A stretch of DNA of 64,000 nucleotides from Channa striata (lineage: Eukaryota; Chordata; Actinopteri; Anabantiformes; Channidae): NCBI GenBank assembly GCA_033026295.1, contig CM065180.1, positions 15,596,023 through 15,660,022 on the forward strand, given 5' to 3'. Every line of letters begins with the position of its first letter. Positions within the stretch are counted from its first letter, which is position 1. The notes below the pieces were generated by a model. That model made no database searches. It was not told the origin of the DNA and saw only the letters and a list, made by a program, of their open reading frames with translations. Both the position numbers and the translations under genes were made by a program. Below are positions 49,834 to 63,180 of this stretch, piece by piece.

Positions 49834-49840
49834 GTACTGT
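49834..49840 (+). promoter_or_regulatory. miR-101 seed match 1 in sox9 3'UTR
   Basis: GTACTGT complements miR-101 nucleotides 2-8. It lies 96 nt after the miR-124 match. SOX9 is a reported miR-101 target in human cells. This is the weaker of the two miR-101 matches because the base after the seed is G rather than A. Confidence 0.45.
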
Positions 49841-50059
49841 GTATGTGTTCTGCTCTTGTCATCACCATTATAATCAGTGTCATCCGCAATGTCACCGTAA
49901 AGATTTGAAGGTTTAACACGTCTAAAGGAGCAGGAATGCTGGGTAAGAACACCCTCAGTGGCCTTACTTCGAACTCATGTATTTTTGTACAGGAAGTAAG
50001 AAACGTTTGTTTACTGACACTGTCATCTTATAATAGCCTTCATTCTGCTTTGGGTTTTT

Positions 50060-50071
50060 GTACTGTACATA
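50060..50071 (+). promoter_or_regulatory. miR-101 8-mer overlapping a Pumilio motif in sox9 3'UTR
   Basis: GTACTGTA at 50060-50067 is a full 8-mer match to miR-101. TGTACATA at 50064-50071 fits the Pumilio consensus UGUANAUA and shares four bases with it. Occupancy by one factor would be expected to affect the other. Confidence 0.5.
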
Positions 50072-50760
50072 TTTTAATTGTAATTCTCATGAGAGGCACG
50101 AGTTGAGCAATGCAGGTTGGAAATAGATTTGAATTTTTGGCCATGTTATGACTGTGTCATCATTGAATTAGTCAAATATTCTACGTCTCGTTCTTCGCTT
50201 TAGCTCGAGTTATTGCGTTGGAAATGCTATAGCAGGTGCCATACAACTCTTCTAGGGGCCTTACTGTGTTGCTAGATGTAACTGAGCAATGATTGCTTTT
50301 ATCCGGGTACTGCCTTGATACCATTTGTGCCTCTGGAGCCACAGTAGGGAGGCTCGGTCCACTCTCGTTTCACTATTGAAACCACAGCATAGTTTTGACT
50401 TCCTGCTTGGGGAGACACAGGAAGTAACCTTTGACCTGATTCTCCTCAGCAGTCAGCAGGTTTGAGTCTCATGTGCTTCTGTCGTTCCTACAGCCCCCAC
50501 ACTTTTCCTAGCCTTTTTCCTAATTTATTCTTTAGCATTAATTTTATTTGAAAATAACTATTTGCAATTATCTTTTTAATTCAGCAGCAGCTAACTGAGA
50601 TGGAACGTTTTCAGTGCAATAGTTTGCTGTCATTTGTGGTACAAATTTGTTTATTTATCATTTGTAAATGTTTCCGTATAAAAGTTTCCTTTATTCTTGA
50701 TCTAGTTATGTACAGATTGCTTATAATTACATCATGAGTCGTTCTCTAAAAAAAAGAAAA

Positions 50761-50768
50761 AACTGGAA
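50761..50768 (+). promoter_or_regulatory. miR-145 8-mer in sox9 3'UTR
   Basis: AACTGGAA is a full 8-mer match to miR-145-5p (complement of nucleotides 2-8 plus A). SOX9 is a well-documented miR-145 target in human chondrocytes. The site is about 230 nt before the polyadenylation signal. Confidence 0.5.
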
Positions 50769-50999
50769 GTTTTATTTTTCTTTTCTTTCTAACAAATGAA
50801 TTAATGGATATGGAAGCAGCAGCTGTTTTGTTAAGATTTTGCTGGAATCAAGAGGATGCTTTTTGTTTTTGAAAAAAAGTTCTGTTCCTCATTTTATATT
50901 CTGTATCATTAGTTCTCATTTTGTCATCTTCTTAATGCAGTTTCCCTAGGTAAACACGACATTGTCTTAAATGCTTATCTTTTGTATTATATTGTTTGC

Positions 51000-51005
51000 A
51001 ATAAA
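51000..51005 (+). terminator. sox9: sox9 polyadenylation signal AATAAA
   Basis: A canonical AATAAA lies 1.43 kb after the stop codon. A GT-rich stretch (GCGTGTTTTATA, about 51053-51064) follows and could act as the downstream element, so cleavage is expected near 51015-51030. I found no earlier AATAAA after the stop codon. Confidence 0.8.
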
Positions 51006-53610
51006 AACAAAACACTGAGAAATACAAGTTCATCTTGGACCATTTATTCTAAGCGTGTTTTATACGACATCATGCGCGTTCTCCACAGCCTTCTGCAACG
51101 CATGCAGGTCGCCTGTTGGAAAGCATTTGTCAGTCATAGGTCGGTGAGACTGAACATAAATATCTAAAACTGTATTTGCTGCAGCTGAATTAGGCTTGAG
51201 CCAACTCAACAAAAGCAACAGGAATCTGGAAGATTGTTTTAATGTGACACGGATCGTTTAATTTCCGCATTAATCAGAGCCAGTGTTTTGGGTCCCACTG
51301 CAGCAGTGTGGTAAAGTAAAGGTTTTGCTGCTGGCTTCCCAGACCACAAGGTCAAAGGTCTATTTTTACCATGGCCTATTGAGAAGACTTATGTCCACAC
51401 CCCTTCCCCTGCCTGTATACACGATGGCTTAAAGAAACACACTCGACATTGAATATTGTTTAGTCATTACAGGCCAAGCACTATAGGAATAGAGCTGACC
51501 TTAATAAATCAGTGACAGTGTAAACACAATCAGGTACTATAGCTTTCTGCTGAAATTTGAGGCACATTCACAGATGACGTATCTTTCCTCACATCCACAA
51601 GAATGAGCTTTTCTCTGCCACCCACCGCCGCACCTCATCTCACTGTTTTGACTGTACAGTTTATTGTTTCCAGCTTGATGCCACATTTTTTTATTATATG
51701 TGCAAACACATTAACAGAAAAAACAGACAAAAAAAAAAGGAAAAGGTAAATACAGATTTTTGAAAATAGTTTTTAATAAAACTAGGTGATGGAGCATGTT
51801 ATCAAACGAGAACAAAATACAAGTCTAACATTTGTGTTGCATTAGTATTGTAGGTTTATTGTGGAAAATTTCTATAAATACAGTTTCAAATTACCAAACT
51901 GATTCAAGTGTAACATTTCTATTAATGTTAATATAATGATAATACTACAATCTCCTACTTTACTTGCATGTTCTATGATTTGTTGAGCCGGCCACTGAAA
52001 CAAGCTATTAAAATGTCAGTACCACTGAAAGGGAAATCCCACTATTTCTACACATAACACCTCATAAAATCCTCTAATAAACATATACCAGTACAAGTAT
52101 ACAACAGTTAGAATCATACTTTACAGTTAGCATCTACAATGTAACTTGGTTTATAAATTCTTCAAATCTGGCACAATCACTTGTGCAGTTAAAACAAACA
52201 ACAGAAATTGTATATGAGTGTATTTTCCCTACATTGTAAAGTTTGAAGTTGTTTATTTTCCTCGTTTATGATTTTTCAGACATGTTTGTAATGTCCGATC
52301 CAGCTTTGTCTTCTAGAAATTTGCCTCAAAATTCTTCCTCTTCTGTCATTGCAACTTTCAGTAACTAAGTGCCAAATAAAACACTGTATTATATAAACTG
52401 CATAAGATTGGAAAACATGTCAATCGGCAGTCACTGTCAGACTTTTTGGGCAGACGACAAGACAACGATGCTCGCACAGGCTTGATTCTGCTGTCCGCGG
52501 TTAACGGTGAAGGCTGACATCCTCTGCTTCTGAGAAGAGAAACCAGAGTGTGCGAAGGCCTGAGTCCACCTCCCACAGAGAGCCCCAGAGGCACATCCAT
52601 CACTGGATCTCCAGTGGCTCAGACCTGGAAGGAGGCAGCAGGGCAGCAGGGCCTCAGGGCCTAACGGGATAAAGGGAGGCCGGTTAGTAATGGACCGGGG
52701 GAGAACAGGAAGGAGGACCAGGGAGATCACAAGGAAAGGACAAAGGACTTCACTAATCCACCTATTTTTTTGTCTGCCAAACTAAAGCATAATGCTGATG
52801 ACGGATATAAAAGAAATTAAAAATTTAATATGTTTTTTTAGAAGAATTCAAAACAAGAATAACAAAACTTGAAACAACATAGACTTACAGATAAAATCCC
52901 AGAGAAAATAAGGGAGCAGATTTTACACAAATTTCAACATTACAGTCGGGAAGACAAATCTTGCCTGACTCAAACTATTGGCAAAAGTAATGACAATGTC
53001 CTGATGCTGTTTGAGCAGGTCCAAACAGGCATATAATAACACAGTACACAGAGCATGATTGACTCCCGATGGAAGATGTTGCCTGAATGTTAGACTGTGG
53101 CCAAAATTTCTGTTCAGCAAACAAGTCAACTCTGGTAAACAAAGGTCCATATTCCTGCTGTTTCAGAGAATGAGCAGAACGTTGTGCTGAATTGTTTTAT
53201 CTCAGGTTGTTGGCAGCGCGTGTGCATGGGAAAATGTCAAATGTTTATGCTTCCAAGTCCAACTCCTTAAAAACCAATCAGGAATTCAGATAAACTAAAT
53301 CAGGCGATCACAATATAACTTTTGTGAAATGATATTTTAATAAATTATTTTTGAAAATTAAACGGGCCTCTAACAGATTTCTATATGATCCCTTCTTTGA
53401 AAGTAGTTGTATTAATGAAAATGACATGGTTCCCTGAAGCCGCACTTTTCCAAATTAATACAGCACAATATTTCCTTTATTTTACAAACAGAAAATTACT
53501 GTAATGCACAATTATTTCTCACAAAAGGAATAAAAAAGGGTGTAAAAAGTGTGTGAAATACAGTCAGAGAAGCTGGACTGTCCCTTCCTTCATTCAATAT
53601 AACTAAATAA

Positions 53611-53650
53611 AATAAAACACAAAGTGGCCGTGGCCACTTTCAGTGTGTTT
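53611..53650. other. Near-perfect palindrome AAAGTGGCC-GT-GGCCACTTT
   Basis: Bases 53621-53640 form two perfect 9-bp arms around GT. ACAC before and CAGTGT after extend the pairing to about 30 bp with small bulges. It could be a short hairpin or a palindromic protein site. It lies 2.6 kb after the sox9 transcript end. Confidence 0.8.
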
Positions 53651-54159
53651 CATCAGAAGATTGTGTCATGTGTTGTTGCCACAGAGCAGCAGCACGTCAG
53701 GAAATGACATCAGTATCGAGGCTTTCCCTGTTTCTCTAAAACCGCGGTGACTCACACACGGCACATTCTGCGGCCACAGATGGCCTTGCCCGGTAGCAAC
53801 ATAAAGATAAATATCCCCTATTTCATAAACATGTAAATAGAAAAGATAACAACCACAGCAATGTCACAAAGGAAATGCTGCCTGTTCATGGCTTTGATTA
53901 ATACGTCGCATTTTTTATACTGATCTATTACTTCTGCAAATCTGTTTAAAAAAAAAAAAGAAATCAGGGCAAAGCAAATAAAAAGCATCTTTCCTAACAT
54001 GTGCCCCAGCCTCCTGACCTCAGCTCGGAGAGTCTTGGCAATGGCAGAGGGACCCAGCCTGTGAGTGGCTTGGGGCTGCCATGGGACTGCTCCAAACAGC
54101 AGGAGTGCCCTGATGAATGTATCCGAGAAGGATCGGAAACAAGACCAACTTTTTCTTTC

Positions 54160-54178
54160 TTTTTTTTTTTTTTTTTTT
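54160..54178. repeat. Poly(T) run of 19
   Basis: Homopolymer followed by CAG, again resembling an acceptor without a supported exon. Confidence 0.95.
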
Positions 54179-54889
54179 CAGACCGGCCTTTCCATGGGCA
54201 ATTTTCCCAGGACGACCCCATTATTATTCCACAGAGACGTCTGCCCCCTCCAAACCCTATTGGTGGTCTTTATTAAGGCAAAAGGAAGAGGAAAAGAAAA
54301 GGAAAAGGGGGGAAAAAAATCTGGTGATACACCCCTGGAGACTGGGCAACAATAAAATACACAACAAAGTAAAATGAGACCAAACAAGATGAAGAATTAA
54401 ACAGCACATGTGTGTTCGTGTCTGCCTGTTACTGTAATTACAGAAAGTCCGTCTGATACAGCAGATGTCTAATCAAGGCAAATGTGTGAACAGAAAACCG
54501 AATTAGAATTGTTCCCAGATTTATTTTTGTATTTCAAACACACTGGTGTGGGTGTCAAGACTTTATTACGTGTTTTTGATATATTGTGTGTCTCATTTGT
54601 CTCATTTTAAAGAAAGTCCCGCATCGAGTTTTAAATTGTGCACTCTATAAAATGCATTCTGAAAGTCAATAAGACACGTCCACCTCCATAAGACAAACTG
54701 ATCACAAGGCTGTTTCCATGGAAGCTACACCCTCTGCTAAAGAACTACAAAGTGCTGAGTTGGGAGCAAAAAGAGGACACATTTCCTGCATCCTGAAGCA
54801 TATTGATTATAGTTTACATTAAACCAGATGAGTTACATGACCGGCTGTCATCAGAGTCAAGTCTGTCGTGGGAAATTATATTTATTTGG

Positions 54890-55190
54890 GTTAAAAACTA
54901 TCTCTTGTCACCCTTTGGTTTCGCTCACGGTCGGAGAAGACTTAGGAAGTGAGACTTTGCATCGCAGCCATCCATCTTGCGCCGGCCCCATGAGGACACA
55001 GGTCTGTGCCAAGAGGCTGAGCTGGGCAAGCCTGCTGGAACCCTTGGTGAGCTCCCTGCTTTTGTCTGAGGATGTGGAAGAAACCTGGCACCATCCCGAG
55101 GTCAGCGCCACAAAATTATATTACCATAATCCTATTAAGTGTGTCTGAGGCCTCATGATCTCAGCTCAGTCTGGGAGAAAGGTAGGTGAG
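54890..55190. promoter_or_regulatory. Candidate downstream noncoding element
   Basis: A G+C-richer, repeat-free block ending in AAATTATATTACCATAATCC, 4 kb after the sox9 transcript. Open frames on both strands are short and unrecognised. Downstream SOX9 enhancers are known in vertebrates; the assignment here is inference. Confidence 0.3.
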
Positions 55191-56790
55191 GGCCGGCAGT
55201 GGGTGAGTCTGTCCTAGAATTCACAGTCAGTGGATAATATGACAGCTCAGCTACACTTTAAAGGTGAACATTTTAGCATCAAATCAATTGGTCTTTGTTT
55301 TGTTGTATTAGTGTCAGTTTAAACAATTCCTAGGCATGTCTATACTTTTAATGTATGGTAAAAATGATCAATGAAATTAAAAGTGAAAAACAAACAAATC
55401 AAGTGAGTTTGTCTATAAGCTTTATATATTTAGGCTTTTTGATTATTGCCATTATTATTTTTCTCCATTGATAATGAGATTTTCCAAATGTCTTTGTTGG
55501 TTTCCAGTTAACCCTTGCACCCTCATCAAATTTACTACTATCAAAATATCTTCCTACTTCTAGCCGAAAAATGCCTCCAGATGACATGACTGGTATGGAA
55601 CCTTCAGTTGAGATCACGTTGTCTTATGTTGCTCATGGAATCTTGCTTTTCCAGAGGTCCCCTAGATGACATCATTCAAACTTCTAATCATAAAAATCCC
55701 CTCCAGGTGATGTCACATGGAGAAGTTTGTCAGCTAAGTAGAAAAATATTTTAATATAGTTAACTCCGAGGCAAGTTTAAAACCATTATTTTGCATGTAC
55801 ACCCTAAACTAAAGCCATAGAAAGCAAAAGCAAAGCATTCATCATCCCTACAATGGGAAAGAGGTTGAATCTGATGGAGCAAAGTAAAAATATCAATAAT
55901 CACTGTATCACAAGTGATTATTATCATTTGATATAACAAATCAAATTAAAATGCTGACATTACAGAATGCATGATTTTATCCTTGAATAGCAGTGAGATT
56001 AAAATATATAGTTCTAATGGAAGACAGTGAGGCATTTTTGGCTGCACAGGTGTCCAGAGGGAGAATCTGGCACTGCATAAAAAATACTAATCCAATCAAA
56101 TCAATTTTGATGCTAATCACTGAAGTAGTTTAAGTGAATTGTTTAAAAAGAAGTAAAAAAATTTACAAAATGCCCGACGAGGGACGCAGATACAAAATGT
56201 GTGTACTCAGACCAACATGGATCTAGTCGTTGGGCTTTGTTAATTCCCGTGTCTGTATCTAGTAAATCTCCACAGAACGTGCAGTTTCAGAGTTGCCGTG
56301 AGCCACCGGATTGCAGGAGCGGTTGTGCTCAGATGTCTCTGTTGACTTTCTCGGATCATAATTATCTTTTCACATTTGTCCTCTTGGATGAAAAGCAAGA
56401 TAAATTGAAGACTCGTGGCCAACTGAGCAGCTAAGCTAACATATTTTAAGATTACAGCGACAATGGGAGGAGTTGCACATGGGTGTGTTTGTCTTTTTGG
56501 GGACTCTCACAGGGACTACAGTCAGCCAACTTTCAGAGTATTATCAGCAGTCATTTCTTTACTTACAGGGCCCAGTATCTCAAACATACCTCCCCTGTGT
56601 TTGTCCATCCATCTGCGGGACAAGCAGTAGAATCTAATCCCTTGACCAAATAAGTTAATACCTCAGCTAACATGTAAAAGTAAAGTTCAGGGACGAACGC
56701 AGATTCCTGAGAGACGGTCTCTGCCGAGCCTAGCAGTAAACCAATTAATTGCACAGAGAGCGACTCTGTTTGTCATGGAGACATAAAGTG

Positions 56791-56815
56791 ACACACACAC
56801 ACACACACACACACA
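56791..56815. repeat. (AC)n microsatellite
   Basis: About 12 AC units, 5.8 kb after the sox9 polyadenylation signal. Confidence 0.95.
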
Positions 56816-59398
56816 ACCTGGCAGGCCACCCCGCATGCAGTCCCACTCACTACAGGAGGAAATCAAAAAGTATTTCTTGATTTGTGTTCAAAGCAAAACG
56901 TCTATTTTTACCTTGTCCTCCACTGTGCATGCTCCCTTTCTCTGTTTGTGTCCGTCTGTGCCTGTGGGTTTCTTCTCCTTCCTGCGTCTTACTCTTTTTC
57001 CTTTGCTCAGCCCCAGCCTCAGCATGTGTTCTGATATGGTTCGTCTCTGCATCCTTTTCCTTCGGGAGAGGAGCTTAGTGAAATATGTCTCACGGTCAAT
57101 GGGGTCTTCACCAGTCTCATTTCCTTCGTGTGGAGCTCCATCAGAAACGGCTAAGCAGAGGCCCCAGGCCCGATGCTCACGTTTGAGAGAAAAAAAGACA
57201 GCATTAATATTCTTTAAAATTAAAACAAATGTTGCGGTATCGGTAACTTCATTTGAGTAAAGAGGCAAAAACACAGAAGTATCTTATGATTGAAGTTTGA
57301 TAACCAGGTGACTGGGTGAGATCTCAAACACAAATCAAGGCTATGATCATAATTAATTGTAAACTAACGTGATGGATTTTTCAAAAATACATTTTCCATG
57401 CTCCTATTCTGCAACTTTCCCAAAGTTATGCGTGCAGCCTCTTTAGTGCATTAATTGGTAGCTGTTTTGAGAGGGGGCTCAGCAGGGTTTGGGTTTGTTC
57501 TGCTCTGTGCCCCTATTATTTTCTCCACAGGCAGTTTAGTGCTTTCCAACTACCTCTGAAGCATCAGCAGTTTTGGCTTCAGCTTGTGCAGAAGGGAATA
57601 CTTTCAAACTAGGTGCAGGGACACGCTCCACAGGAAGCTTTTATGTACCTCTAATTTTAGAGAACAGATGCTTTTACAGATGCCCTTTCCTCTCAGACAG
57701 TTCTATCTCCTGCGCGATCATGTCCATTCTGTGGCAGCCTAGCGCAGGCCCTGCTCAAAGAAGCCAAAGTTTAAAATTCTTAATTCAGCAGCTGCATTTC
57801 CAACAAAAACTAAACCACCTGAAAAGTTTTTTCAGGGGCTTCTTTTTCCACCGGGGGCTTTGAAAACATGGAATTAGCACAGTCTCCCAGAGTGCCTTGC
57901 AGCAGCAGCAGCAGCTGGGGGCAACAGGTGTGGCGTGTGTGGCGAGCACATGGTCAGGATGATGAGGTCTGCCACATGTTGAATGCATAATACGCTACAT
58001 TGCTGCTTAACTAGTGCAGAGAGGCCTAGAAAGAGATGCTAATGTCTACTGGAGCCATGTTTGTGTGTCTCTGTCAGATTATGAGAATAAAGAAAAGCAG
58101 CCAGTACATCTGGAGAAGGAGACAGTGGGAAGAAAATATAGAGAAAGGTGCCAGTTCAGTGTCTTTTTGACAAGTGCTAGATGAAGGAGAAATTTGAATC
58201 TCTTGCCTTAGAGCAGGATCACACGGTGGGATTTCAATAAATGAGTGAGCGCTGTGCCCAAGTGCTGAGCCAAAGCTGCCAGACGGCACATCCAGCCCCC
58301 CCCCCTTCCTCAGCGTTTTTCTCAAGTCACTTTCTGTAACTTGCTGTGAAATTCCAAGGAAGAGGAAGAGAAAAATCGGGAGGCAGACAATTGGGTTTTA
58401 GGTGCAGTAAAGTCAACTTTTCCAATGAAAAAACAACATGTTTTAATTTTTTTTTTTTTTTGCAGAAGAAATTGTATGGCTTCTTGTTGTGTCAGCTATT
58501 ATTTAGTTGTCAGTTGCTGTTTTTAATACAGGAGATTGATCTGCACCTTGTAAATATCACCCATGATTTATTTAACCACTAGAATAGAGAGGGAGAGAAA
58601 TCATACTATCCCATCATACTGTTGGCCTCTTGGTGTTGGCCAGCAGCAAGTGAAATCAGTCTCCTGACCCTGGGAAAAATCATGCCCCAGTCTGATTTAT
58701 GATACCTGTGACAACTTCAAAATTCTCTTCCAGACGTGTTAACAAACATCACAGAGCAGGTTCAGCTATGTGTGTGCTCATGTGCAAAGATCCAACGGGC
58801 CTGTTTGACACCTTGTTAAGATTTTCCTCTCCTTCTTCCTGCCCTCTCTACCCTTGCTCATTCATGCCACTGTGGCCCTCTGGGCTTTGACCCTCGAGCC
58901 CTGAAGATGACTTGAAGACTTGTGGGAGCCTCCTAACCACTACATCAATGTCTAGGTCTCTAGGTTTCCTCAAGAACCTCAATTTAGAACATTTTCTTGC
59001 AAATTGCCTCAAGTTGATTTGACCATACTATTATAATGAGTAATGTCTTTAAGACCACAGAATTACAAATTCAGGACCGGGCTGAGGAACAAAACCACTT
59101 TCTGTACAATAATATATGTATAGGATTAAAAACGTCTTTAGTTGTTATTTAATTATACATCTTATAATTGGGGGCTCTGTAAAACTTCATATTCACACAT
59201 TTTATGTCCTACCTAGACCATAACAAGGAGTCCAGGGAGCTGTGTCGCTGTGTCTAACCTGCCAAATCACTCCACAATAAGCATGAGAACAGACTCTCCT
59301 GTAAGATCCAGGAATGCACTGTTGCATATCAATGACCCACATCAACAGAGAAAGACAGAGAGAGAGACAACAAAAAGAGAGGATAAAAGGGCCCCTTC

Positions 59399-59450
59399 CC
59401 CACACAGGCACACACACGCACAAACACATTGCAAACACACACAAGCAGGC
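59399..59450. repeat. Imperfect CA-rich repeat
   Basis: CACACA words interrupted by G and AA, an old microsatellite. A weaker CA-rich stretch of the same kind lies at about 63488-63512. Confidence 0.8.
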
Positions 59451-62400
59451 AAGTCCATGAAATATGACAGTCCCATAGTGAAAAAGGTGGGGGTGAGGGA
59501 AGCCATATTGTAACAATCTTATTCTGTGGTCATTAATCGTATCCTGCTGTTACAGCCTCCCCAACCGTGTGCACTGAGCGTATGTCAAACACATTTCCCC
59601 TCTCTCGGTGGGCGCACTCCCAGCCAGTTCTAATGCTGCACAAAGACACAAACCCCGAGAGCTCCTGAAGGCAGACAGGCCAGATAATCTCCCCCTCGGA
59701 CTCCAGCGCCAAGTCCAGAGCCAGCCATAAAGACACAGAGAGACACAGGCCCACAGGGAATGTCCTTTGGCCCGGCGGCCGCTGATGCCGCCGTGCTATA
59801 TTCTCAACAACTGCCACAGCTAATCACATATATTGTGTAAAAAAAATAATAATACAGCAAACATCTTTATCATCTTTGCTGGTACAACTTTTGGAACTGC
59901 TGACGCTTTACTTTGTCTCAGTTTTGCTTTTTACCACATGGCCTCAGGCCTACAAATAACAATACACATGGTTTAGCTGAACTATCTGCCCTGTAGGTTT
60001 ACATGATTGATACAAAGGGACATTTAAATGAGAGCTTTGATTAGGCGTCATCAAGAAAAGAAACAATTTTGGATTTGAGAGATGTCTATTACATAACTGA
60101 TCACAGTTTTAGTACTCCACAGCAACCCTTAAAATCTGCTCATTGATAAACATAGACAATCTCTGGGCAACCATTGGTATTTGGCAGCAGTAAAGTGGTC
60201 TTCCATCTCTTCCTTTTTATCCATCTTTCTTTCCATACTGCCTGCATTGCTCCCTCTTTCCCCCTCCTGCTGTGAGCTGCCTCATTAGGGAAGTGATGAT
60301 GTAACCTCTCCGTTTCATCAAGCACTGCCATTTGTCATTATGACTGACAAGTGCCGAGGTGGGCCAACTGAGTGACAGGAAGAAAGGCCTCCCTTCGGCC
60401 CTGCAACTAGCTCCATCTATTAATAATCTCTGTGTTATTTTTTTAGCAACCTCAATATACAAAAAAGAAGATAAGATACTGATACTCTTTTGCTCTGTCA
60501 CTATTATTTGTGTTGAATATAAATAGAAAATACTGTGGACATCAATCAATATCAACCTTTCCATATGTCCGAACCACTACAACTGAGAACTATTGCCAGA
60601 AACCTGAGAAGACTCTTGACAAGTTGTGTCTCCAGAGCACTGGAAAATCAGTCTGAAACCCCATCAATCACAGCACAGGAGATTGGGTGAAAGACCTGCC
60701 TTTCACTACCAGTCTGCTCTGAGATCCTGACAAGATAATAGACAATGACTTGACTGAGAAGATGTACACATCATAAATGCAAGACTTTCCAGACTTTTAT
60801 GGCTACTGTTATTATCCTCTATCTATGGCTTTAATAAAGTTACCAAATCACTTGGACTATTGGGACATCCCAGCTGACACATGACTTAGAAATATTTGCT
60901 TCCCCAAAAAATAGTGTGATATTACAGAAAGTTAAGGGTTTGACAGCGGTCAACAAGGGCGTGAGCGTGTGACAGAAACAAGTACATGCCGAGTGCACAC
61001 TCCTGCCATTAAGACACACGTGATAGAATGATCAAATTAGCGTTCCTGTCGTCAAGGGACAAGTGTAAGGATGTGTAGATGGCTTGACGGAACTCTTGAC
61101 CTGTGGGTCTTAGTTGGGGAGGGTGCCCGTCAGTGGCAAAAAGAGAAGGGTGATTGATTGGGTCCGTGTCGGTGGACTCAGCTGGACATCCTGGAGTGGT
61201 CTCCCCATCTATCAGATAGTTGGGCAGCATTGTTCTTCAGCCACCCTGGCAGTCGTATGGAGGACCCTGCGTCCCCCGAAATGTTATTGATAACAAATGC
61301 CGTCAGCCCACAGCCAACCTCTGCATCTGTGCCTGTCAATCAACATTCTTCAATAGTCGTAGCACACACCCAACCTAATAAATACCATACAGCAGATAGG
61401 ACATGAACAATAGTTGTCACTGCAATAACTAGCCATAGCTCACTGATCATCCACGGAGCGGAGATAAGAAGTAGCATTGATGCTGCGCTGGCAGTGATCA
61501 CTGTGTCTACTGACTAGTGGGGCATAACATGGAGACTTAATTGTGGTGCAAAGCCTAATTGCATGGTCAGGACAGGGGGTAATGAGTCAATCCCAAGCCA
61601 CTCATCCATGATGAGAGGAAGCAAGTCCTCAAATCAGTAAGTACCCTGCTACTCATTAACCTCCAAAATCAATGACACAAGTGACTGTTTGATTGAGATA
61701 TTTTATACCTTTTAATGTATTGTACAGGATTGCAGGATAGACAACAGGCCTGGCTGTTTAATCATTGCAATCTTATAAAATGAGGACAAGTCATTTAAGC
61801 AATCACCAGCCAATTCAGGGAGCCAAATCAACTTCAGTCAGGAAGCGCTTGCCAGGTTGCAAGCACTGCTGACAGATTTGAATGTATTTTCTAGGAGGAG
61901 CTATTCAGGGGAAGAAGACCGGGGGAGGTATTTAGGGGAATGGGTGGGGATATATGTGATCCCGTGGCCCCGTTATGACAGGCGTCACGCCGCTTTCTGC
62001 ATGATGATCTGTTCCATATGGACCCAGAAATGGTCAGTCTGTGTTTACAAGAGCTGATCCCCAAAACATGTTCCACAACTCGTTCTCTGACACTGCAGCC
62101 CAGGAGGAGAGCAGACGAAAGGCGCTTAAGTAATCAGGACACCCCCTACCGAAGCTCCATTAACACAGACTGCACAGTGGCACCAAGCAGAGCGGCAACT
62201 TGCCAAAACACCCCCGTTTTAAATGCACTTACGCATACACTTAAACACACACCAAGAACTGTTAAAGATTACACTCATCATATTTTCATAATTGTTGAAG
62301 GCACCTGAAGTCAAGGCCAAGTCAACACATTTTGTCTGGCAGCCTATGAAAAGAGCCATTTGTGTGGAATGTATATCAAAAGTATTTCATCTGTGTTTGC

Positions 62401-62699
62401 TTCAGCAAATTGAAGAAAATATCAGGGCGTCACATTCTTAGGATCCTTACAGAATCTGAGCTTCTTTGTCAACCTTGGACTGAAGAAGGTGTCAGATCTT
62501 TTTAATGAGGTGGAAGTCTGAAGTCCTTAAGTTTCACTGCCAAACCAAATCCTGGCAGCTGGACTTCAGACTGGCACTGGTCACTACAACAGTGCATATA
62601 ACCCCCTGCTCTGCAAAAAATGTGACATGCTGATCATTTAGGACTGTTTAGGACTTAACATTCCTTGAAGGCTGCACTAAACAGTCTGAGAGACTGATT

Positions 62700-63180
62700 A
62701 CAGAGATAGGTGCCAGATCTCACAGTGACGGACAAGTGGAATATAAACGAGACATTAATCATTTCCCGATATGCTCCGCGGGTTCCAAATCAATCAGCTG
62801 GATCTTCGACCGACCTGAGCTTCTTCTGGTCTGTCTCCCCGATAGCCTCTCCTCTATTCAAAACATCAATTCACCCTGTGTATAAACCCTTCTATGCGTG
62901 TTTGGAAAAGGGGGCTCACCCCTTAGTCTACTTAAATAACCACTTCGCCTGGAATGAAAACAGATTCATTAAAGGACACTGGTATCTCCTCTCCTACTGG
63001 GGCACCTTCTCAGTCTCTCTTGACTGGGTTCAGCGTCTGTGCTTAGCGATGGGCGCTGTGATGTCGGAAAACTGCCCCTTCTCTGTTGACCCAGAGCTGG
63101 AATTGAGTAAGCTGAACTTAGGCCTTGTCTCACTGGGGACCAGCCGCACCCCACTAATGACATCCAGCCCTTGACATTCT
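62700..63180. promoter_or_regulatory. Candidate downstream noncoding element with long open frame
   Basis: A 154-codon frame (62710-63174, + strand) is open but begins with GTG, contains no family motif I recognise and is not flanked by convincing splice sites. The block is repeat-free and balanced in composition, with homeodomain-like words (ACATTAATCATT, AATCAATCAGC) at its start. I favour a conserved noncoding element over an exon. Confidence 0.3.

Larger units (their letters stand above)
49574..51022 (+). other. sox9: sox9 3' untranslated region (about 1.45 kb)
   Basis: The segment from the stop codon to just past the only AATAAA downstream is AT-rich. It contains an AU-rich motif (TTATTTAT at 50651-50658) and seed matches for miR-124, miR-101 (two) and miR-145, listed separately. 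The length is comparable to the long 3'UTR of mammalian SOX9 mRNA. The cleavage position is inferred. Confidence 0.8.
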
